DNA of 64,000 nucleotides from Bacillus chungangensis (GTDB lineage Bacteria > Bacillota > Bacilli > Bacillales > Bacillaceae_C), in contig NZ_JAUSTT010000008.1 of the NCBI RefSeq assembly GCF_030812995.1, positions 62,001 through 126,000 on the forward strand, read 5' to 3'. A program made the translations under genes and the position numbers. The notes under the pieces are model-generated. The model searched no databases. It had not been told where the DNA came from and was given only the letters and a program-made list of their open reading frames with translations. Below are positions 1 through 8,230 of this stretch, in pieces. The number at the start of each line of letters is the position of its first letter. Positions within the stretch are counted from its first letter, which is position 1.

Positions 1-105
1 TGCATCCCCTTTTCCCTAGCAAGCGTTGGTGAGTCGCTTTGCCAAGCAAAGGTTCATATCATACGAGTATTAGAATACTACTTTCTGACAAAAAAAGCAA
101 GGCAT
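1..105 (-). promoter_or_regulatory. ribF-rpsO spacer, candidate rpsO (S15) leader
   Basis: No gene is present. In Bacillus, rpsO follows ribF, and its mRNA leader is bound by ribosomal protein S15. On the minus strand this stretch has a TTGTCA box and a TATGAT box that are too far apart for a standard promoter. They are followed by the hairpin GCTTTGCCAAGCAAAGG (plus-strand reading, about positions 36-52) and a purine-rich run. The layout fits the beginning of an rpsO leader, but rpsO itself lies outside the window, so this is inference from gene order. Confidence 0.35.
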
Positions 106-1056
106 TTAAAAACGTTTCTTTCTAAAATAATCGAGTGCTTGCTGTTTATCTTTTTCCATCTGTGCAATCAATTCATCGACATGATTGAATTTTAACTCTT
201 CGCGAAACCGCTGATGCCACTCAACAACGACCTCTTCACCGTATATATCATCAGAAAAGTCGAATATATGTACTTCTATAGAAAGTGCATATGCGCCCGG
301 ATGGGTAAAAGTTAAATTGTAGCCGACGTTGCAAACACCTTCATACCATCGATGATTCACAAAGAAACGAACAGCGTAAACACCCATCTTCGGAATTAAG
401 TAATCATGATTCAAATGAATATTGGCTGTTCTAAATCCAATCTTCCTTCCCCGCTTCTCACCATGGACAACTGTTCCTTTCATCGTATAAAAACGGCCTA
501 ATAGATTGGTGACAGTGGGAAAATCCCCATCTTCCAATCGTTCTCTAATCTTTGTTGAACTCACTTTTTCTTCTGATTCCGATAGTTTCTCCACAACTGA
601 ATAAGTAAAACGGCTATCAGCAAATGTCTCCATTGCCTCCATTGTTCCCTTGCCATATTTTCCATATGTATAATCAAATCCTGCCGTCACATGTTTCACA
701 TGAAGATCAACCAAATACTGATCAACAAATTGTTGTGGGGAGAGACTGGAAAAAAACGAAGTAAACCTAACAATAAATAAGTAATCTACTCCAAGTGAAG
801 CGATCAACGCAATTTTATCTTCTAGTGGAGTAATGTAGCGCACGAGTTTTTTTTCTTTGCCAAGGACAACAGAAGGGTGGGGATCAAATGTCATGACTGC
901 ACTCTTCCATTGCTGCTTTTGAGCGGTTTGAACTGCCTGCTGTATGACTTTCTGATGCCCACGATGCACGCCATCAAAAAAACCGAGTGCGATTGATAGC
1001 GGTGGAAAATCTTTTTTTGTTAATGAATGAGGATGGTGTATTGTTACTACTTTCAT
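106..1056 (-). CDS. ribF: Bifunctional riboflavin kinase / FAD synthetase
   Basis: 316 aa, the usual length. It phosphorylates riboflavin to FMN and adenylylates FMN to FAD in the cytoplasm. The N-terminal nucleotidyltransferase domain has GFFDGVHRGH at residues 25-34, with the HxGH signature at 31-34. The C-terminal flavokinase domain begins near residue 185. Its nucleotide-binding motif reads GFRTAN where GFPTAN is usual, and a second motif reads NVGYNLTF where a Lys-Pro-Thr is usual, so two conserved prolines are absent. It lies 6 bases after truB and ends the translation-factor operon, as ribC does in B. subtilis. The family call is firm; whether the kinase half is fully active is open. 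Confidence 0.95.
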   Translation of the reverse strand: MKVVTIHHPHSLTKKDFPPLSIALGFFDGVHRGHQKVIQQAVQTAQKQQWKSAVMTFDPHPSVVLGKEKKLVRYITPLEDKIALIASLGVDYLFIVRFTSFFSSLSPQQFVDQYLVDLHVKHVTAGFDYTYGKYGKGTMEAMETFADSRFTYSVVEKLSESEEKVSSTKIRERLEDGDFPTVTNLLGRFYTMKGTVVHGEKRGRKIGFRTANIHLNHDYLIPKMGVYAVRFFVNHRWYEGVCNVGYNLTFTHPGAYALSIEVHIFDFSDDIYGEEVVVEWHQRFREELKFNHVDELIAQMEKDKQQALDYFRKKRF

Positions 1057-1062
1057 TTTCTC

Positions 1063-1986
1063 TCACCTTTTCAACGAATCAATTTGTAAAACTTTTACTG
1101 GTTTAATGACATGAGATTTCCGTGGATGAACTTGATAAATAGCAATTGCAGACTTTCCCTCATAAAATACTACTTGTTTTTGATGGTCTGTCCACCATTC
1201 AGGTGTTGGCAATACAGCGCCATTTCTTAGTTTTGCTGCAGTATCTGCTGATACTTGTCTTTGAGGCAAATGAGAAAGTCCTTTTTCCAACGGCGCGATG
1301 ATATCAGACAGTGTTCCTGCCTCCAAATGCTGCGCTAATACTGAAAAAGGTATCGCATCTGATTGAGTGAAAGGGCCAGATGCAGTTCTCGTTAAAGCTT
1401 TCATATGAGCAGGATAGCCTAACTTCTCACCGATCATTACAGCAAGTGTACGAATGTATGTACCTTTGCTGCAGCGCACTCGGAACTGAAAGGAAACAGT
1501 TTCCCCGGAAAAGCTTTGTTCGTTATGGAGAAGCCGAAGTTCATAAATAGTCACTTTTCTTGTCGGACGCTCTATATGGATCCCTTTTCTAGCGTATTCA
1601 TATAATCGCTTGCCATTTACTTTGACTGCTGAATACATGGGAGGCGTCTGCAAAATCTCTCCTGTTAAAGAGTGAAGCACCTCTTCGATTTCCTTACGGG
1701 TAAATGGACGCTCAATCGGTTTTCGTTCCACTACATCCCCGGAGGCATCTTCTGTAGTGGTTGAAAAACCAAGTGTCACTTCTCCTTCATATTCTTTTCC
1801 ATCATTCGTCATGTATTCTGCAACCTTTGTAGCTCTTCCTAGGCAAATCGGAAGGACCCCAGTCACGTCTGGATCTAATGTCCCTGTATGTCCTACTTTT
1901 TTTGTTTTAAGCATTTTTCGGATTTTCCACACACAATCATGTGAGGTCATTCCTGCTGGCTTCCATAATGGGAGGATCCCATCCAC
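1063..1986 (-). CDS. truB: tRNA pseudouridine-55 synthase TruB
   Basis: 307 aa. It makes pseudouridine 55 in the T-loop of tRNAs. The catalytic motif GTLDPDVTGVLP lies at residues 35-46, with the nucleophilic Asp at 38. The later motifs YEYARKG and RCSKGTYIRTL are those of the family. The start is GTG at 1986, about ten bases after a GGGAG ribosome-binding site; no in-frame ATG fits the conserved N-terminus (LWKPAGMTSHD). It is followed closely by ribF. A terminator-like hairpin and about 430 bases separate it from rbfA upstream, so it may be transcribed partly by read-through. Confidence 0.96.
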   Translation of the reverse strand: MDGILPLWKPAGMTSHDCVWKIRKMLKTKKVGHTGTLDPDVTGVLPICLGRATKVAEYMTNDGKEYEGEVTLGFSTTTEDASGDVVERKPIERPFTRKEIEEVLHSLTGEILQTPPMYSAVKVNGKRLYEYARKGIHIERPTRKVTIYELRLLHNEQSFSGETVSFQFRVRCSKGTYIRTLAVMIGEKLGYPAHMKALTRTASGPFTQSDAIPFSVLAQHLEAGTLSDIIAPLEKGLSHLPQRQVSADTAAKLRNGAVLPTPEWWTDHQKQVVFYEGKSAIAIYQVHPRKSHVIKPVKVLQIDSLKR

Positions 1987-2418
1987 TTTGATTCTCTCCC
2001 TTCCCTAAAATGAACTCGTTCATTATTTGTTTTTAAATCAGGAGGAGGAGATTCCCCATCCCGCTCTCTAATGAAACAATAACATTGTTTTCGAGCGAAA
2101 AAAGGATAGACACGGTGTCTATCCTTTTTCCTGTTCTTCAAGTAAACGCTAGCGATCTTATAAAGATTCAGAATACCCTCTTCACATTAGCCCCTTGCCA
2201 CATTTCTCTTGCTATTTGTCTCTAAGAGGTTGGTTCAGATGCAGCAGGAAAAGAAACGTTTTGACGGTAGTATCAACGAGGCTTTCAAGGCTTTAACATT
2301 TTTAGTTTTGTTTAACAGTAAATGCCTTTCCTCTACATTCTTTTGAATAGACTTATTTGTCTTTTTTGAACAGATATAAAAAAGGTGTTCCAAATTAGAT
2401 GTCAGTGAAAGGAAACGA
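1987..2418. other. truB-rbfA spacer
   Basis: 432 bases between rbfA and truB, where B. subtilis has a much shorter gap. It holds the symmetrical hairpin at 2099-2129 and a weak GAACA/TGTTC hairpin near 2367-2389. The short frames across it contain the hairpin and have no convincing ribosome-binding site. I recognise no gene or mobile element in the rest. Confidence 0.6.
2099..2129 (-). terminator. Bidirectional intrinsic terminator-like hairpin between rbfA and truB
   Basis: AAAAAGGATAGACAC and GTGTCTATCCTTTTT form a near-perfect 15-base inverted repeat around a single central base; in practice it would be about a 12-bp stem with a CACGGTG loop. A/T tracts flank both sides, so it could stop transcription in either direction. 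Since truB and ribF lie downstream on the minus strand, it either attenuates the operon or marks a separate truB-ribF unit. Confidence 0.7.
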
Positions 2419-2784
2419 TTATTTCTCTTCGTCTACATGTTCCGGCGCTTCTTGAATTTGCTTTAAGATCGATTCAATCCGGTTTCCATATGAAATGGAT
2501 TCATCGAATTCAAATGTCAATTCTGGCGTCTTACGCAAACGAATTCGCTGGCCTATTTCTGTGCGGATAAAACCGCTCGCTTTTGCAAGACCTTTTAATG
2601 TGTCTTCCTTTTTTTTCTCGTCTCCTAGGACGGAAATATACACTTTTGCTTGTTGAAGATCCCCAGTTACTTTCACGTCTGTCACGGTAACAAACCCAAC
2701 ACGCGGGTCTTTTAATTTTCGAGAAATAATCTCGCTAAGTTCCTTTTTCATTTGTTCACCGACGCGATTGGCACGCAGGTTCAT
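2419..2784 (-). CDS. rbfA: 30S ribosome-binding factor A
   Basis: 121 aa. RbfA binds the 30S subunit and helps the final maturation of the 16S rRNA 5' end and cold adaptation. The chain from [13 protein letters not shown] to the [11 protein letters not shown] motif matches Bacillus RbfA throughout and has a single KH-like fold. I chose the ATG at 2784, because AGAGGTG lies 7 bases upstream and the conserved N-terminus starts there; a GTG three codons earlier is the alternative. It follows ylxP in the infB operon. Confidence 0.95.
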   Translation of the reverse strand: MNLRANRVGEQMKKELSEIISRKLKDPRVGFVTVTDVKVTGDLQQAKVYISVLGDEKKKEDTLKGLAKASGFIRTEIGQRIRLRKTPELTFEFDESISYGNRIESILKQIQEAPEHVDEEK

Positions 2785-2845
2785 TATCTTCACCTCTCAT
2801 CTTTCAATCTAGGTGGCATGTGCTGCGCTAGATTCGTCCTTTTTC

Positions 2846-3124
2846 TTACAGCCATTCATAGATCGTTTCTCCTCTTTCCCAATCAGGATAGGAATCAAGA
2901 AACTTTAACGCATGACTCAGTTCTCTTTCAGCTGCTTGTCTAGAGGACGAGACTGTTACAATGGCAATTTTAGCATGTTTCCATTCATCTTGAAAGTCTA
3001 TCTCAGCTGCAGATACATTGTACTTTTGTTTAAGACACGTTAAAGCTCGTTTGAGGACTGCCCTTTTAGCTTTTAATGATTGCGAAGTATATAGGTGCCA
3101 TTCACATTCGGCATAACCGATCAT
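2846..3124 (-). CDS. ylxP: YlxP, DUF503 family protein
   Basis: 92 aa. DUF503 family, conserved next to infB and rbfA in many Firmicutes and proposed to help ribosome assembly; its biochemical role is not settled. The signature [12 protein letters not shown] in the first 30 residues and the [15 protein letters not shown] strand are typical. Its ATG overlaps the infB TGA as ATGA, so translation is probably coupled to IF2. The length is normal for the family and nothing looks damaged. Confidence 0.9.
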   Translation of the reverse strand: MIGYAECEWHLYTSQSLKAKRAVLKRALTCLKQKYNVSAAEIDFQDEWKHAKIAIVTVSSSRQAAERELSHALKFLDSYPDWERGETIYEWL

Positions 3125-5331
3125 TTCCGTTCAATTTCCTCCATCAAGAAGGCTTCAATCACATCATTTTCTTTAATATCGTTGAAGTTTTTAATCGTGA
3201 TCCCGCACTCATAACCTTGGCTCACTTCTTTTACGTCATCTTTAAAACGTCTTAGAGCATCTATTTCCCCTTCAAAAATAACGACACCATCTCTAATGAG
3301 GCGAACACCACTGTCACGTGTGATTTTTCCATCGGTTACATAACTTCCAGCAATCGTTCCAATCTTAGAAACTTTAAAGGTTTGCCTAACTTCAGCTTGG
3401 CCGATAATTTTCTCCTCATACTCTGGATCAAGCAAGCCTTTCATTGCCGCTTCGATCTCTTCAATTGCTTTATAAATAATACGATGAAGACGAATTTCTA
3501 CCTCTTCTGCATCCGCAGCACGTTTTGCATTGGTATCAGGTCTTACATTAAAGCCAATCACGATTGCATTAGAAGCAGCTGCCAGTGTAATATCAGACTC
3601 ATTAATTGCTCCTACTGCGGTATGAATAATTTTAATATTAACGCCTTCTACTTCAATTTTTCGCAAGGAGGCAGCCATTGCTTCTACAGAGCCTTGAACA
3701 TCTGCCTTAATAATAATATTTAATTCTTTCATTTCCCCTTGCTTCATTTGCTCAAACAAATTGTCTAGGCTGACACGGGTTTTTTCACCACGTTGAGCCA
3801 TTAAATCCTGCTGCGCACGGTTTTCCCCAATTTGACGAGCTGTTTTTTCATCTGGAAAGACGACAAAACGGTCTCCAGCTTGAGGAACATCGCTCAAACC
3901 AGTAATCTCTACTGGAGTGGATGGGCCTGCTTCTTTTACACGGCGGCCAACGTCATTGACCATGGCACGAACACGACCAAAAGTAGAGCCTACTACAATT
4001 GGATCGCCAACATGCAATGTTCCATTTTGTACGAGCAATGTAGCAACTGAACCGCGGCCTTTGTCAAGCTGGGCTTCAATAACAGTCCCAATAGCACGAC
4101 GCTTCGGATTAGCTTTTAGCTCCTCTACCTCACTCACAAGCAAGATCATTTCGAGTAAGTTATCAATTCCTTCTCCTTGCAATGCAGAAATCGGGACAAA
4201 GATTGTATCTCCACCCCATGCTTCAGCAACAAGTCCTTGTTCCGTCAGCTCTTGCATGACACGATCAGGATTAGCCGTTGGTTTGTCCATCTTATTTACT
4301 GCGACAATAATAGGAACTTCCGCTGCTTTCGCATGGTTGATTGCCTCAATTGTTTGCGGCATCACGCCATCATCAGCAGCAACAACAAGTACAGTAATGT
4401 CGGTTACTTTTGCTCCTCTAGCACGCATTGTAGTAAATGCGGAGTGTCCTGGTGTATCGAGGAAAGTAATTTTTTTACCATTAGCTTCAATTTGGTAAGC
4501 ACCGATATGCTGGGTAATGCCTCCTGCTTCTCCTGCTGTCACTTTCGTATGGCGAAGTGAATCTAGCAGTGTTGTTTTCCCATGATCGACATGCCCCATA
4601 ATCGTTACGACTGATGGCCGTTCCGTTTGATTTTCTTGATCGTCTTCAGTGAAATACGTTTCGAGGTCTGTTGCATCTACTTGAATTTCTTCCTCTACCT
4701 CTACCCCGTATTCGTCAGCGATAATTTCGATAGCATCTTTTTCTAATTCCTGATTAATCGTTGCAATGACGCCTACCATGAACAGTTTCTTGATAATTTC
4801 TGATGGTTCACGATGCAGCTTCTTTGCTAGTTCTGCAACTGTTAAGGAGCCGCTGAACGTAATTTTTTTAGGCAGTTCCTTCGGTTTTTGAGGTTGTTGT
4901 AATGTATGTTGCTGCTTCTGACGTTGTTTGTTTCTGTTTCCTTTTTTATTTTTATTCCCTTGATGTTTATTGCTCCGATGCTGACCAGTTGTCTTTTTCT
5001 GTTCTTGTTGATCCGTCCCCATTTTCATTGTTGGTTTTCCTGTCCCCTTGTCTACGCGTGTTGATTCTTTTTTCACTTGCTCTTGTTTCTTTGGAGCATC
5101 GTGTTCGCTTTTTTGATGTTGTTGCTTTTTTTCCTGTTTATCCGTCTGTTGCTGCCCTTTAGCCTCGGAATCTTTATTTTCAAAAATTTTATCCAGTTTA
5201 TTCATCGTTGCACTATCAATTGTTGACATATGGTTTGCAACATCGATCTTCATTTCTTGAAGCTTTGTAATGACATTCTTACTAGAAATTTGTTTCTTTT
5301 TTGCATATTCATAAATACGCATTTTATTCAT
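3121..5331 (-). CDS. infB: Translation initiation factor IF-2
   Basis: 736 aa. This GTPase brings fMet-tRNA to the 30S subunit and promotes subunit joining. A small N-terminal domain ([10 protein letters not shown]) is followed by a lysine- and glutamine-rich low-complexity linker at about 55-150, then a second IF2-N helix region near 160-220. The G domain has GHVDHGKT (246-253), DTPGH (292-296) and NKMD (346-349), followed by the C1 and C2 domains. The length is close to the B. subtilis protein. An internal start giving a short IF2 form is possible but is not shown by the sequence. It lies between ylxQ and ylxP, overlapping the latter by 4 bases. Confidence 0.98.
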   Translation of the reverse strand: MNKMRIYEYAKKKQISSKNVITKLQEMKIDVANHMSTIDSATMNKLDKIFENKDSEAKGQQQTDKQEKKQQHQKSEHDAPKKQEQVKKESTRVDKGTGKPTMKMGTDQQEQKKTTGQHRSNKHQGNKNKKGNRNKQRQKQQHTLQQPQKPKELPKKITFSGSLTVAELAKKLHREPSEIIKKLFMVGVIATINQELEKDAIEIIADEYGVEVEEEIQVDATDLETYFTEDDQENQTERPSVVTIMGHVDHGKTTLLDSLRHTKVTAGEAGGITQHIGAYQIEANGKKITFLDTPGHSAFTTMRARGAKVTDITVLVVAADDGVMPQTIEAINHAKAAEVPIIVAVNKMDKPTANPDRVMQELTEQGLVAEAWGGDTIFVPISALQGEGIDNLLEMILLVSEVEELKANPKRRAIGTVIEAQLDKGRGSVATLLVQNGTLHVGDPIVVGSTFGRVRAMVNDVGRRVKEAGPSTPVEITGLSDVPQAGDRFVVFPDEKTARQIGENRAQQDLMAQRGEKTRVSLDNLFEQMKQGEMKELNIIIKADVQGSVEAMAASLRKIEVEGVNIKIIHTAVGAINESDITLAAASNAIVIGFNVRPDTNAKRAADAEEVEIRLHRIIYKAIEEIEAAMKGLLDPEYEEKIIGQAEVRQTFKVSKIGTIAGSYVTDGKITRDSGVRLIRDGVVIFEGEIDALRRFKDDVKEVSQGYECGITIKNFNDIKENDVIEAFLMEEIERK

Positions 5332-5345
5332 ATGTTCACCCCCGC

Positions 5346-5654
5346 CTAAGATTCATCGAGCAATGATGCAAGCTTTTTAGCAAAGCCTTCATCTAAAAGC
5401 GCTACTGTTACTCTTGCTTCTTTCCCGATTGCATGCCCAAGCAATTCTCTGTTGGCGACGTAATAAAGCATCACATTATAATGAAGACACTTATCTTGCA
5501 GCTTCTTTTTTGTGTTGAGAGAGGCATCTTCAGATAATAACACAAGCTTTGCTCGCCCGCTTCTAATTTCCTTCAAGACAAGCGCTTCTCCAGAAATCAC
5601 TTTCTGTGCTCGATTTGCCAGTCCTAGTAACAGTTCCCATTGACTATTTTTCAT
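5346..5654 (-). CDS. ylxQ: YlxQ, L7Ae/L30e-family RNA-binding protein
   Basis: 102 aa with the L7Ae fold. The helices [15 protein letters not shown] and the strand [10 protein letters not shown] correspond to the kink-turn-binding surface of the family. Its start overlaps the end of ylxR by 11 bases and it ends 14 bases before infB, the usual nusA-ylxR-ylxQ-infB order. Members such as YbxF and YlxQ bind kink-turn RNA, but the physiological target of YlxQ is not known. Confidence 0.92.
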   Translation of the reverse strand: MKNSQWELLLGLANRAQKVISGEALVLKEIRSGRAKLVLLSEDASLNTKKKLQDKCLHYNVMLYYVANRELLGHAIGKEARVTVALLDEGFAKKLASLLDES

Positions 5655-5934
5655 CGGACAGTAGCTTCTCTCTTTCTACTAGCCGCAGTAATTCATCATA
5701 AAAAGAGGATTCAATCTCTGTGTGCAGCTGGGCTGCTAAAATATTTTTCTTTTTCGCTAAAAGAATAACGTCCTTATCCTTAGATAGGTAGGCGCCTCTC
5801 CCTGATTTTTTTCCTGTTGGGTCAATTGAAACTACGCCTTCCTTTGAACGGACAATGCGAATCATTTCTTTCTTTGGTTTCATCTCACCACTCATCACAC
5901 ATTTACGAATTGGGATTTTCTTTTTGTTTGCCAT
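5644..5934 (-). CDS. rnpM: YlxR / RnpM family RNA-binding protein
   Basis: 96 aa. DUF448 family. The B. subtilis member YlxR, now RnpM, has been reported to bind and modulate RNase P. The conserved core RKCVMSGEMKPKKEMIRIV is followed by SGRGAYLSKD, the family hallmark. I chose the ATG at 5934 because AAGGGG sits 8 bases upstream; a GTG three codons earlier overlaps that site. It lies 12 bases after nusA and overlaps ylxQ. Confidence 0.9.
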   Translation of the reverse strand: MANKKKIPIRKCVMSGEMKPKKEMIRIVRSKEGVVSIDPTGKKSGRGAYLSKDKDVILLAKKKNILAAQLHTEIESSFYDELLRLVEREKLLSDEK

Positions 5935-5946
5935 TTCCTTCACCCC

Positions 5947-7074
5947 TTATTCGATTTCTTCCTGCTCAAAAGAAAAGATATCATTTATCTTGTCACTTTC
6001 CGAAACATCTGTTGCATCAGATGATGGATAGATTCCAAGTGCGCGTGCATCAGACTCGCTTTTAATATCGATTTTCCAGCCTGTAAGTTTTGCAGCAAGA
6101 CGAGCATTTTGTCCACGTTTTCCAATAGCAAGCGACAACTGATAATCAGGAACAACAACAGTCGTTGCTTTTTCTTCTTCTTCTACCATCACTGTTAGCA
6201 CTTTTGATGGACTAAGGGCATTAGCAACAAAAGTCACAGGATCATCTGTCCATTCGACAATATCAATTTTTTCGCCTTTTAATTCATTGACGATCGCCTG
6301 CACCCTCGCACCCTTAGGCCCAACACACGCTCCAACAGGATCCACTTCTGGATTATCCGTGTATACGGAAATCTTTGAGCGATCTCCAGCTTCACGTGCA
6401 ACAGATTTAATTTCTACTGTCCCGTCATATATTTCTGGCACTTCAATTTCGAAAAGTCTTTTTAGAAGGCCTGGGTGTGTACGCGATACAAATATTTGCG
6501 GGCCTTTTGTTGTTTTCTCTACTTTCGTAATATATACTTTAATACGGTCATGAGGCTTGTATGCTTCGTTCGGCATTTGTTCACTTTGTGAAAGCAGCGC
6601 TTCAATTTTCCCAAGGCTTACATAAATAAAACGAGGATCCTGCCTCTCGACAATCCCTGTCATGATATCATCTTCACGGTCAACAAATTCAGAATAGATA
6701 ATTCCGCGTTCTGCTTCACGGACACGTTGGGTTACTACTTGTTTCGCCGTTTGTGCAGCAATTCGACCAAAGTCTTTCGGTGTTACTTCAATCTCCACAA
6801 CGTCTTCTAATTCATAAGCGGGATTAATGGCTCGTGCTTCTTCTAATGAAATTTCCAATCGCGAATCAAATACCTCTTCAACGATATCTTTGCGAGCAAA
6901 TACACGCATCGTACCAGCTTCTAAATTTAGGTCAACACGGACATTTTGTGCTTGATTAAAGTTTCTTCGGTATGCAGAAACCAATGCCGCTTCAATTGCC
7001 TCAATAATGACCTCGCGAGAAATGCCCTTTTCTTTTTCCAAAACCGTTAGAGCATCAAGCAATTCTGAGCTCAT
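5947..7074 (-). CDS. nusA: Transcription termination/antitermination factor NusA
   Basis: 375 aa, the typical length in Bacilli, which lack the C-terminal acidic repeats of E. coli NusA. The N-terminal domain binds RNA polymerase. An S1 domain lies around residues 135-200 ([20 protein letters not shown]). Two KH domains follow, marked by [10 protein letters not shown] and [11 protein letters not shown]. NusA controls pausing and intrinsic termination. It is preceded by rimP and followed by rnpM in the conserved operon. Confidence 0.97.
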   Translation of the reverse strand: MSSELLDALTVLEKEKGISREVIIEAIEAALVSAYRRNFNQAQNVRVDLNLEAGTMRVFARKDIVEEVFDSRLEISLEEARAINPAYELEDVVEIEVTPKDFGRIAAQTAKQVVTQRVREAERGIIYSEFVDREDDIMTGIVERQDPRFIYVSLGKIEALLSQSEQMPNEAYKPHDRIKVYITKVEKTTKGPQIFVSRTHPGLLKRLFEIEVPEIYDGTVEIKSVAREAGDRSKISVYTDNPEVDPVGACVGPKGARVQAIVNELKGEKIDIVEWTDDPVTFVANALSPSKVLTVMVEEEEKATTVVVPDYQLSLAIGKRGQNARLAAKLTGWKIDIKSESDARALGIYPSSDATDVSESDKINDIFSFEQEEIE

Positions 7075-7153
7075 GAAAATGTCATCCCCTTTCTCGATTA
7101 ACCACTCGTAATCTCTATCATTTTCATCTTTAACAAGTAGAAGCTGTCAATAT

Positions 7154-7621
7154 TTAAAAAGAAACGGCTAATCTTGCTTTTGCCACTTTGCTGTATGGTA
7201 TGTTTATTGTTTTTTTTCGAGTTTTGATGGTGATTTCTATCTCTAATGCCTCTCCATCAAAAGTTAGTAGTTTTCCCTCAAATATCTTTTCATTATCGAT
7301 TGGTTCGTATGTCTTTACGTGAACAAACTTTCCAATTGCCTGTTGAAAATCCTCCGCTTTTTTCAACGGACGTTCTGCTCCAGGTGATGAAACCTCTAAA
7401 AAATAATGATGTGGAATCGGATCCACTTCATCTAATTTTTCGCTCAAACGTTCACTGACAATCCCACACTCTTCAATATCAATTCCGTTCTCTTTATCAA
7501 TGTAGAGGCGAAGGAACCAATTTTTGCCTTCTTTTACATATTCAATGTCCACTAATTCCAGTTGCATCTCTTCTAAAATTGGTGTAACAAGTTTCTCTGC
7601 AACGTCTGTTACCTTGCTCAT
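7154..7621 (-). CDS. rimP: Ribosome maturation factor RimP
   Basis: 155 aa. RimP assists 30S maturation. The central [16 protein letters not shown] region is the family signature, and the C-terminal beta-barrel ends with [19 protein letters not shown] site sits just upstream of the ATG. It is the first gene of the rimP-nusA-infB operon here, separated from polC by about 600 bases containing a terminator and a mobile-element remnant. Confidence 0.95.
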   Translation of the reverse strand: MSKVTDVAEKLVTPILEEMQLELVDIEYVKEGKNWFLRLYIDKENGIDIEECGIVSERLSEKLDEVDPIPHHYFLEVSSPGAERPLKKAEDFQQAIGKFVHVKTYEPIDNEKIFEGKLLTFDGEALEIEITIKTRKKTINIPYSKVAKARLAVSF

Positions 7622-7759
7622 ACTTACCTCCAGAAATATTGATCTTCATTTTAAGACTATACCCTAAATCTCCTGCTTATGGTTAATTGAACCAATAAAG
7701 ACTCCAACGGATGCTTATGTTCTTGATCCGTTAGATGTGGGATAATCGGAGACAATAGG

Positions 7760-7784
7760 AAAGAGTGGGGGGCACCCACTCTTT
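7760..7784 (-). terminator. Terminator hairpin downstream of polC
   Basis: AAAGAGTGGG (7760-7769) pairs with CCCACTCTTT (7775-7784) across a 5-base loop, a 10-bp stem with no mismatch. A/T bases flank it, but the minus-strand U tract is short (TTTCC). It separates polC transcription from the rimP operon. Confidence 0.7.
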
Positions 7785-7858
7785 AAATTCAGAGAGTTAT
7801 CCATAGTATTTCCAATTAAAATATACCATAGACATTGTTTTTTTGCAAATAGCATCCC

Positions 7859-7989
7859 GTGAATTACTCACCACTTATTGACCTTGCGGTCTGATTGAAG
7901 TGGGAGCTTCTTGGGAACTAGATACTTTTGTTAGCTATCTATATTTACCAAGCTATAAGGGCAGTCCCTGCCCCTAGAGAAAATACTAA
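7859..7989 (-). ncRNA. Candidate omega (re)RNA at the right end of the IS605-type remnant
   Basis: In IS605-type elements the RNA that guides TnpB spans the end of tnpB and the transposon right end, and the flanking DNA supplies the guide. Here the region after the tnpB stop retains two clear hairpins: GGGCAG-CTGCCC (7959-7973), and a GACC/GGTC tetraloop hairpin (7880-7891) nested in CCACTT/AAGTGG (7871-7903). It ends in GTGAGTAATTCAC at the border. Without tnpB in the window it could only act with a TnpB encoded elsewhere. Expression is not shown. Confidence 0.5.
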
Positions 7990-8040
7990 CTACATGGCTA
8001 GTTTCAGCAAGTTCTTACTTGCATTCACATCCCTGCCAAT
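7990..8040 (-). pseudogene. Truncated tnpB 3' fragment
   Basis: In the frame ending at TAG (7990-7992) the sequence reads GRDVNASKNLLKLAM. DVNAS is the final conserved block of TnpB, carrying the third RuvC Asp. No upstream TnpB sequence remains beyond a possible Cys-Ile. It joins the tnpA start directly. Confidence 0.7.
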
Positions 8041-8093
8041 ACAAGATGGTAATGCAAGAGAAAGACTGAGTGTTTGTTACGATCTAATTTCAT
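8025..8093 (-). pseudogene. Truncated tnpA fragment (22 codons)
   Basis: ATG at 8093 to TGA at 8025-8027. The first 18 codons match the N-terminus of TnpA (LDRNKHSVFLLHYHLV), with the strand that precedes the HUH motif. The HUH motif and catalytic tyrosine are absent. The last few codons belong to the out-of-frame tnpB fragment, which places the deletion junction at about 8035-8045. Confidence 0.75.
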
Positions 8094-8230
8094 AGTGCTA
8101 TCAACTCCATATTGTATAGACTGATTATAGAACAATATTTTGGCTTACGCCAACCGAAAATTCATCTCCCACTTTCATTAGGCTATGCCCTTCACATTTA
8201 GAAGTGAGAAAATTCTTTTCGGAAATCAAG

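Larger units (their letters stand above)
7859..8225 (-). mobile_element. IS200/IS605-family deletion derivative (tnpA start fused to tnpB end)
   Basis: On the minus strand a left-end region contains the hairpin TTGGC-GTAA-GCCAA (8140-8153). It is followed by an ATG at 8093 opening MKLDRNKHSVFLLHYHLV, the conserved start of TnpA (Y1 HUH transposases of IS200/IS605). After 22 codons that frame stops. In another frame the sequence continues as GRDVNASKNLLKLAM and stop (7990-7992), which matches the C-terminus of TnpB including the last RuvC aspartate. Everything between is missing. The right end follows. Possible borders are a TTGAT pentamer at 8225-8229 beside polC and TTCAC ending at 7859; both are inferred. 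Confidence 0.75.
7622..8230. other. polC-rimP spacer with a mobile-element remnant
   Basis: 609 bases, much longer than usual for this junction. From polC towards rimP it holds the IS605-type deletion derivative (about 7859-8225), an AT-rich stretch, the terminator at 7760-7784, and a shorter inverted repeat AACGGAT/ATCCGTT at about 7704-7730, in what should be the rimP promoter or leader. I could not settle on a rimP promoter. Confidence 0.8.

Noticed and set aside
1947-2141. 64-codon minus-strand frame overlapping the truB start
   Set aside because: It spans the terminator hairpin at 2099-2129 and overlaps truB in another frame; no family resemblance.
3917-4498. Long plus-strand frame (193 codons) opposite infB
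   Set aside because: Antisense shadow of the highly conserved infB G domain, with Ser/Thr-rich composition typical of reverse-strand frames.
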